In this document: positions 15,450 to 22,700 of the stretch, one piece after another
Numbering within the stretch: the first letter of the stretch is position 1
Layout: the number at the start of each line of letters is the position of its first letter
NCBI GenBank assembly: GCA_944386775.1
Contig: CALXCJ010000013.1
Span: 1-33,878 of the forward strand
Direction: 5' to 3'
Length of the DNA: 33,878 nucleotides
Origin: an uncultured Clostridia bacterium
Lineage (GTDB): Bacteria > Bacillota > Clostridia > TANB77 > CAG-508
Notes under the pieces: generated by a model
The model's input: only the letters and a program-made list of their open reading frames with translations
The model's database searches: none
What the model was told of the DNA's origin: nothing
Translations under genes and position numbers: made by a program

Positions 15450-15659
15450 AAGACAGAAAATAAATTTTTATCCTTGTATAGGTTAAAAATATACTTATTT
15501 TCACCACAAAATATCATAAAATAGTAAAAAGAGGTGAAAATGCATATAAACAAATTTGAGGAGATGAAGAAAAATTTGAAGAATATCAAATTATAATAAG
15601 TAAAACCTATTTTAGTAGCCACATCTCCTTAATACTTTCTTTAGTATAATTTTCAAATT

Positions 15660-16526
15660 TTAATTAGCAGATTTTAAATTATATATATCTTCATCTACCA
15701 ACAATCTTGCTCTTTTCGCAGTTTTTTCATCAGAGTTTAGAGCATTTTTTATAAAATCTGGATGATCTATTAAAAATGTCCTCATGGTCATATCTGGATC
15801 TTCAAAAAACCTTTTTAGCATTTCTAATTGTTTTTGGTTTATAATTTTATGTTCAAATGCTTTTTCAAATAATTCTTCATCAACATTTACTAATGAATAA
15901 GATTTAACACCTTCGCCTTCTAGCTTCTCTTTTCCACCTTGCATACGATTAACAACTGTTAAAGACCATTTCATATTAGCATTTAGGTTTCTTATTGCAG
16001 GTATCCAAGCTCTAATATAGCTAGATGCAACTGTAATTAAATCTGCAATGTGCAAAACATTTTTTCCTGATAAGTCTCTTTTTAAATCATTTTCTGAAAA
16101 ATCACTATTACTTATATTAACAGATAAATCTTTATATATTGAAATATGTGGTTTATTTAAAAGATGTGCGATTATGTTAGAAAAGAACCAGTCTCTTCTT
16201 TCTCCTCCTGATATGTAGTCTATTTCTTCTGTATTTATATTGTTTTTTATAAAGTCAACCATATAACTTATAACATTTTTGTATATTGAATTTTCATTGT
16301 ATTGTTTTAAAACTTTATCAAAAATTTTTTTAGGTAAAGTTTGTTTGTCTTTTAAGCATTCATCTATGAATGATAATAGTTCTGTTGCTTCTTTTTCAGA
16401 ACCATATACAAAATGAGTGTTTATAAAATATGGTCCTATTTTTCCTGATGTGTACCAAAATGGTTTGTTTTCTTCGCAAAATCTTATTGCATTTGTTTCG
16501 AATAAATATTGTGTTATATTAGACAT
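15660..16526 (-). CDS. Orotate phosphoribosyltransferase-like protein (long, divergent)
   Basis: A 288-residue protein with MSNITQYLFETNAIRFCEEN, then YTSGKIGPYFINTHF (from 25), ISGGERRDWFFS (105-116) and HIADLITVASSYIR (159-172). The TSGKxxPYF segment resembles PyrE, and the 160s segment is where PyrE has its PRPP loop, but that loop is normally VxDxITTGGS; here Thr-Gly-Gly is replaced by Val-Ala-Ser. It is also about 80 residues longer than normal PyrE, with a helical C-terminal extension. Clostridial homologues are, as I recall, annotated orotate phosphoribosyltransferase. AGGAGG precedes the ATG, and the promoter closely resembles that of pyrB, which supports a pyrimidine role: pyrE is the one gene missing from the operon. 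Not proven to be the enzyme. Confidence 0.72.
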   Translation of the reverse strand: MSNITQYLFETNAIRFCEENKPFWYTSGKIGPYFINTHFVYGSEKEATELLSFIDECLKDKQTLPKKIFDKVLKQYNENSIYKNVISYMVDFIKNNINTEEIDYISGGERRDWFFSNIIAHLLNKPHISIYKDLSVNISNSDFSENDLKRDLSGKNVLHIADLITVASSYIRAWIPAIRNLNANMKWSLTVVNRMQGGKEKLEGEGVKSYSLVNVDEELFEKAFEHKIINQKQLEMLKRFFEDPDMTMRTFLIDHPDFIKNALNSDEKTAKRARLLVDEDIYNLKSAN

Positions 16527-16554
16527 TTTTTACCTCCTATTTTTCTTTTAGATG

Positions 16555-16583
16555 ATGATATTATAAATTTTGAAAATAGTCAA
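16555..16583 (-). promoter_or_regulatory. Promoter of the pyrE-like gene
   Basis: Minus strand TTGACT (16578-16583), 17-base spacer containing CAAAATTTATA, TATCAT (16555-16560). Both hexamers, spacing and the spacer core are shared with the pyrB promoter. Confidence 0.72.
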
Positions 16584-16621
16584 TAGATAATTTTGTTGTA
16601 AATTACTATTGTTCATGGGTA

Positions 16622-16686
16622 GTTACTATTCACAGCTGTAATTTTCAAATGTAGAGTAGCCCTCTTGTTAAGCCGTGAATAGTAAC
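16622..16686. repeat. REP-like palindromic element
   Basis: GTTACTATTCACAGCT (16622-16637) pairs with AGCCGTGAATAGTAAC (16671-16686), one mismatch, 33-base loop. A shorter relative (TTACTATTGTTCATGGG) lies just before it, near 16603. The form is that of short dispersed palindromes common in clostridial genomes. No other copy is in this window. Confidence 0.6.
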
Positions 16687-16697
16687 CATTGGTAAAA

Positions 16698-16741
16698 AAA
16701 ATAGCAAATTCTTACTTATGATGTAATATATTTGCTATTTT
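16698..16741 (-). terminator. Terminator of the giant synthase gene
   Basis: Perfect 12-bp arms AAAATAGCAAAT (16698-16709) and ATTTGCTATTTT (16730-16741) around 20 bases; on the minus strand a run of T follows. It starts 14 bases after the stop codon. Confidence 0.85.
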
Positions 16742-16755
16742 CTATATTTTAAATT

Positions 16756-19700
16756 CTACATCCAAACTTCCACATTAAACACCCCACCATTTTTCTCAAG
16801 CTTTATCCTATTTTCAAACTCTTTCCCATTCATCAAAACTTTTGTAACCCCTGTGTTTTTCTTATCAGGATTTTTTACAGTTATATTATAAATACTATCT
16901 CCATATTTATATCTTATCTGATATTCTTGCCACTGGTCTGTGATGCAAGGCCTTATTTCCATTATTCCATTTTCTATTTTTAAACCTAATATATATTCAA
17001 TTCCTGCTGTGTAATACCAACTTGCAGATCCTGTATACCAAGTCCAGCCTCCTCTTCCAATTAAATTGTTTGCTCCATATATGTCTGCTGCTATTGCATA
17101 TGGTTCTACTTTGTATTTTTGGGCTGCTTCTTTTGTTCTTGAGTGTTCTATTGGGTTTATCATTTTATAAAATTCTACTGCTTTGTTTCCAAATCCTAAC
17201 ATTGCTTCTGCAATTATCGTCCAACAGCTTGCGTGGGTGTATTGACCTCCGTTTTCTCTTACTCCTGGCATATATGCTTTTATATATCCTGGGTCTATTT
17301 TTCCTTTTTCAAATGGTGGGTCTAGTAGTTTTATTATTCCATTTTCTCTGTCTACTAGATGGTTTTCTAAACTTTCTAGCGATATATATTTTTTGTCATT
17401 TTCTCCTGCATTTGAAATTACACTCCAGCTTTGTGCTATGGAGTCGATTCTACATTCATCATTTTCCATACTTCCTAGGGCGTCTCCTGAGTCTGTGTAT
17501 GCTCTTTTATACCATCTTCCATCCCATCCATTTGTGTTTAAATTTTTCTTTAGTTTGGTTTTTATTTCTTCTAAATTTTGTATTAAATTTTCTTCGTTTT
17601 CTATTTCTTCTTCTATTTTTGTTTGTATATTTTCTTGTAACTCATTTGCTTCTATTTCTATTACCCTTTCATCCTTTAATTTTTCTAACCTTTCCTTACA
17701 TATCGGAATAAACTTATCCAAAATATTATACATAAAGAATCCAAGCCATATACTTTCTCCTTCTCCTTTGTTTCCTACTTTGTTAAATCCGTCATTCCAG
17801 TCGCCTGTTCCAATTTTAGGAAGTCCATGTTTTCCGAAGTTTAAGCTTTTGTTTATTGCTTTTATGCAATGGGCATATATTGTTCCTGTTTTTTTACTTT
17901 CTAAAAATTTGTCATATCTTTCTTCTTCATTTTCTTTTAATACTTCTCCTGAAAGATATGGAGTTTCTATTTCTAATATCCCATCGTCTCCTGTAAATTC
18001 TATATATTCTATTACGAGATATACAAGCCATAGTAAGTCATCCGAAAACCTAGTTCTTATTCCCCTACTTGTTTCGTCGTGCCACCAGTGTTCTACATCT
18101 CCTTCTATAAATTGATGTTTGCTGTGTTTTATTATTTGATTTTTTAGTATTTCTGGGTTTATATATTTTAGTGCTAAGGTGTCTTGGAGTTGGTCTCTAA
18201 AGCCATATGCTCCTCCTGATTGGTAGTATCCGCTTCTTGCTAAAAGTCTACTTTCTATTGTTTGGTATATTGCCCATCCGTTTAAGATTATATTTAATGA
18301 TTCTATTTGAGTATATACTTGAAGTCTTTCTAATGTGTTTTTCCAATATTGTTTTACTTTATCTAGTTCTTGCAAGCAGTTTTGGATTTTGCTGTATTTG
18401 TATGCTTTGTTTTTGCTTTCTATAATGCTTTCTTCTGCTCCTAGCATAAATATTATTTCTTTGCTTGCAAAACTTTCTATTTCTACTTCTATTTCATATG
18501 CGATACATGGCTTTTTACCTATGCTGTTTTCGTTGTTTAAACTGATTTTGTCTAGTGCATCTGGGTTTTCTAGACCTCCTTGTCCTTTAAAAAATTCTTT
18601 ATCTCCTGTATATGATTTAATTTTTTCACTGTTTGATACATAACAAATTGTGTCTTTAAATTCACTATTATATAGGTTTCTTGCGATTATTATGTTGTTG
18701 TTTTCATCATATTTTAAATTTATATTTCCATTTGATTTTATTTCATCTTCTCCTAAGACTGGTTTTGCATAATATATTATTTTTAAATTTTTTCTTTCTG
18801 GTGTTTCATTTTTAAGGTTTAGAATTTGTATTTTTATGCTATCTTCTTTTGGTACAAATACTTGTAATTCTTGAAGCAAACCATCACTTCTGTGGATATA
18901 TTTGCTGTATCCAAATCCATATATTACATTATATATTTTTTCGTCTGGCATTGGGTTTTGACCTATAGACCATTTTAGGTTATTTGTTTTGTCTTTTATA
19001 TATATTATTTCTGATGGTATGTCTTGCAAAGGTTTATTTTCCCAGGATGTTATTCTATTTAGTCTACAGTTTTTGTACCAAGTATATCCTCCCATATTTT
19101 CTGTGACTACTGTTCCAAAGTTTTGGTTTGCCAAGATATGTGACCATACTGTTGGAAGTTTTTTGTTTTTGGCGAGTCTTATTAGATATTCTTTTCCATC
19201 TTCTGAGAATGCTCCATATTCGTTAAAGTATTTTAATTTTTCTGGATTTTCTAATATATCTATATTTTCTGTTTTGTCTTCATATATTTCATTTTTTATT
19301 TTGTCTTTTCCTACTTCTACTATATTTTCTAAATATTCTTCTTCTATTTCGTCTAAAGCATTTTTTATTCCTCCTTTTTGTGCATCTATTATGATGGTTG
19401 ATACAAAATCTAAAAGTTCTCTGTCACGTTTGTCCATTTCGTTTTTGTTTAGTCTAAATATTCCACCTTTTATATTGTTTAAATATGACATATGCATACT
19501 TATTATTGCGTTTTCTATTTCTTCTTTTACATAGCTTTCATAGCTGTATTTTTCTTCATCTAATATTACTAGTTCTAATTCAATGTGTTTTGTTCTTGCA
19601 AATTCATATAGCTTTAACACTTCTTTTACAACATGGCTATCATTTATATCTTTTATTTTTACTAAAATTATAGGTAAGTCTCCTGATATTCCATATTTCC

Positions 19701-22700
19701 ATAGTTCACTTTGGGCATAGTCTCTTTTTGATATATTTTCTAGATTTAGTTTTTTTGCTGGGTTTTGGAAAATTATATATGATAGTAGTCTTTGATATTC
19801 TTTTATGTCTTTTCCTTTTATATTTAGGAACCTGCTGTTTGCTTCTATTTGTGCTTTTGATAGTTCAAATGCTTTTTCTATATTTTCTTGTACTTTATAT
19901 TTTTTTAAGTTTTCTTCTGCTATTTTCCTTTCTTCTGATACAGATATTATTAGGTTTAAATCTATTTTTTCTTGTGGTTTTAGTTTTATTGTTTTTTTAA
20001 GTGCTACTATTCCTTCTGTTACAAGCCCTATTTTTTTAGATAGTGGGCTTGAATTTACAATCATTTGAGGGGTCTTTAGGTTTCCTCTTCCTAAAAATTT
20101 TTCTTTGTCTATTTCAAATTCTAGGTCTCCTATTGTTTCTGCATCTGCCCATAGGTTTGTTATTAGGTATATTTCTTGATCGTTTTCTTCTCTTTTTTTC
20201 CTTTTTACTATTAGATTTTTTGTTTCTTCATCATAGTCATATACTAAAAATAGATTGTTAAATACAGGGTGTGCATAGTCTTGTTCTTTTCTTGATAGCA
20301 CTGGTTCGAAATATGATGTTACTTCTAGTATTTCTTCTGTTGGTCCTAGGTTTTTTAGGGTTAGTTTTCTTATTTCTACTGGTTCTCGCGCTATTATTAT
20401 ATTTTGCTTTGTTTCTATGTTTTCTATTGTCATTTCTTGTTCTATTTTGTCTGGTGAGAATGTTATTTTGTATTGGTTTTCATTTTCTTTGTTATATATT
20501 GTGCTCCATATTTTTTTGGTTTTTATATTTTTTATGCCAAAAAATATTCCTTGTGAGTAATCATCTGTTGTTTTAAATCTGTTTATATATATGTTTTTGT
20601 ATTTACTTACTCCTTCTCCTTTTTGGTTTATTGCTAAAGAGTAATTTTCGTTTGAAATTACATTTCCTCTTATTATTTTTTCGTCTATTTTTGTGATTGT
20701 TTGTTTTATATAGTCTTCATAATCTTTGTATTTTGGTTTTTCTATTTTTTCTTTGTTTTCTTTTGTGATTATTGCTTTTTCTGGCATTGTTTCTTGGAGT
20801 AGGATATTTATTGCTTCTATTTCTGGGTTTTGCATAAATCTTTTTTGAAAGATGTTATCATTAAATAAGTTGTTTATTGAAAGTAAGATTAGTGCTTGGT
20901 GGTGTGCCATATATGTTTTTACTGGCGTTGCTTTTTGATTTTTTTCTACTCTTTCTGGTGTAAAATCTAGTGATTCGTAAAAGCCGTATTTTCCTCTCAT
21001 ATTGTATTTTTCTAAATGAATTATATTTTCTATGACTTTTTTTGGGTAGTCTTGTATTGCAAGTATGCTTCCATAACTTGATACTACTATTTCATCTGCA
21101 AGGCCTCTTTTTAGACCTAGCCAAGGAAGGCCAAATGCTTTGTATTGGTAGTTTCCTTGTAAGTCTTTTAGGTTAAATGCAGCTTCTGAGATTCCCCAAG
21201 GAATTTTTAAATTTTTGGCATATTCTATTTGGTTCATTATCATAAATTTGCAAGATTCATCTAGCAGGCTTCCTTCATATTTTGGGATATTTATGTTTGG
21301 CATTAGGTATTCAAATGCTGTTCCAGACCATGATATTAGCCCTTTGTATTTTCCAAGTATTGTTAGGGTACGGCTTAGTAAATTCCAGTGTTTTGCTGGG
21401 ACGTCTTTTTTTGCTATTGCAACTATACTTGCTTGCCTTGCTTCTGATGCTAGAAGGTCATAGTATGAGTCTGTTAGTTTGTTTTCTTCTATGTTATATC
21501 CAATTGAGAATATTTGGTGTTCTTTGCTGTATAGTAGTGAGAAGTTTGTGTTTTTTATTAGGGTTGATATTTGATTTTTTAGGTTTTTGCTTTCTTCTAT
21601 TATTTTATTTTCATTGTTGTTTTGTGTATATATTTCTTTATTTTCGTGTGTATTATTTTCTTTGTTATTTTGTGTGTATTTTTGTTTGTTTTCTTCTATT
21701 TTATTTTTTTCATTGTTTTGGTTGTTATTTTCTTTGTTTTCTTCTTTATTATTTTTTTCATTGCTTAGAGTGTTATTTTCACTGTTTTCTTCTTTATTAT
21801 TTTTTTCATCGCTTAGAGTGTTATTTTCATTATTATCTTTTTTATTATTTTCTATTAGAATTTCTTGTGCTTTTTCTATTTGCTCTTCTAAAAATGCTTT
21901 TGTTACATATAAATATCCCACAAAGTTTCCACTATCTACTGTTGATACATATCTTGGGTATAAGCTTTGTTTTGTTTTTATATTATACCAGTTGTATAAA
22001 TGTCCATTCCATTTTGGAAGGGATTCTACTGTTTCTGTTATGTTTTTTATATATTCTATTGTTTTTTCTATGGTTATAAATTTCATATCATATGCACTTA
22101 TAACTGCTAAATATGATAGTCCTATATTTGTTGATGATGTTCTTAAAACAATTTTTGGTGTTCTATTTTCTTGAAAGTTATCTGGTATTAAGTAATTGTT
22201 TTCTTCTGTTAAATATTCTTGGAAAAAGTCCCAAGTTTCTTTTGCAATTTTTCTTACATATTCTTGTTCTTTCTTGTTTATTTCTTTTAAGTTTGGTTTT
22301 GCCGTTTTTGTTTTACTAATTGTTTGCATTATTTTAGGTATTATTATCCATAATATTCCGATTGCAATTAGGATCGGGTTTTTATAGTAGAGTCCAAATA
22401 ATAGTGTAATTGTTCCTAATATTAGGTTTGCTATCATTAATTTGCAATATGAAAATATGTCTTCTTTGGCTTGTCTTTCTGCTTCTTCTGATGTTGTCCA
22501 TTCTAGTAAATGTTTTTTTGAGATGTGCTTTCTATATATTGTTTTTACTATTGCTTTTAAAGAGATATATGCTTTTGTTGGAAGGTTTCCAAATGTTAAT
22601 ATTAGCCTTATTATTGCTCCTTTTAGACCTGTAATTTTAGGTGTAAATGTTTTTTGTTTTTCTTCTCCTTCTTTTTTGAATATTAGCATATTTATTAGTT

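Noticed and set aside
15540..15596. 18-codon plus-strand frame (MHINKFEEMKKN) with an AAAGAGGTG site
   Set aside because: Very short, no homologue recognised, in a small imperfect inverted repeat behind the ATPase gene. Possibly a remnant.
15413..15622. 69-codon minus-strand frame
   Set aside because: Phe-rich antisense of the ATPase 3' end; the AAGGAG is only two bases from the GTG, so it is unlikely to be translated.
21282..22079. Long hydrophobic plus-strand frames opposite the giant synthase
   Set aside because: Leu/Phe/Cys-rich translations are what the complement of an Asn/Lys/Glu-rich AT-biased gene gives; no ribosome sites, and the minus strand is clearly coding.
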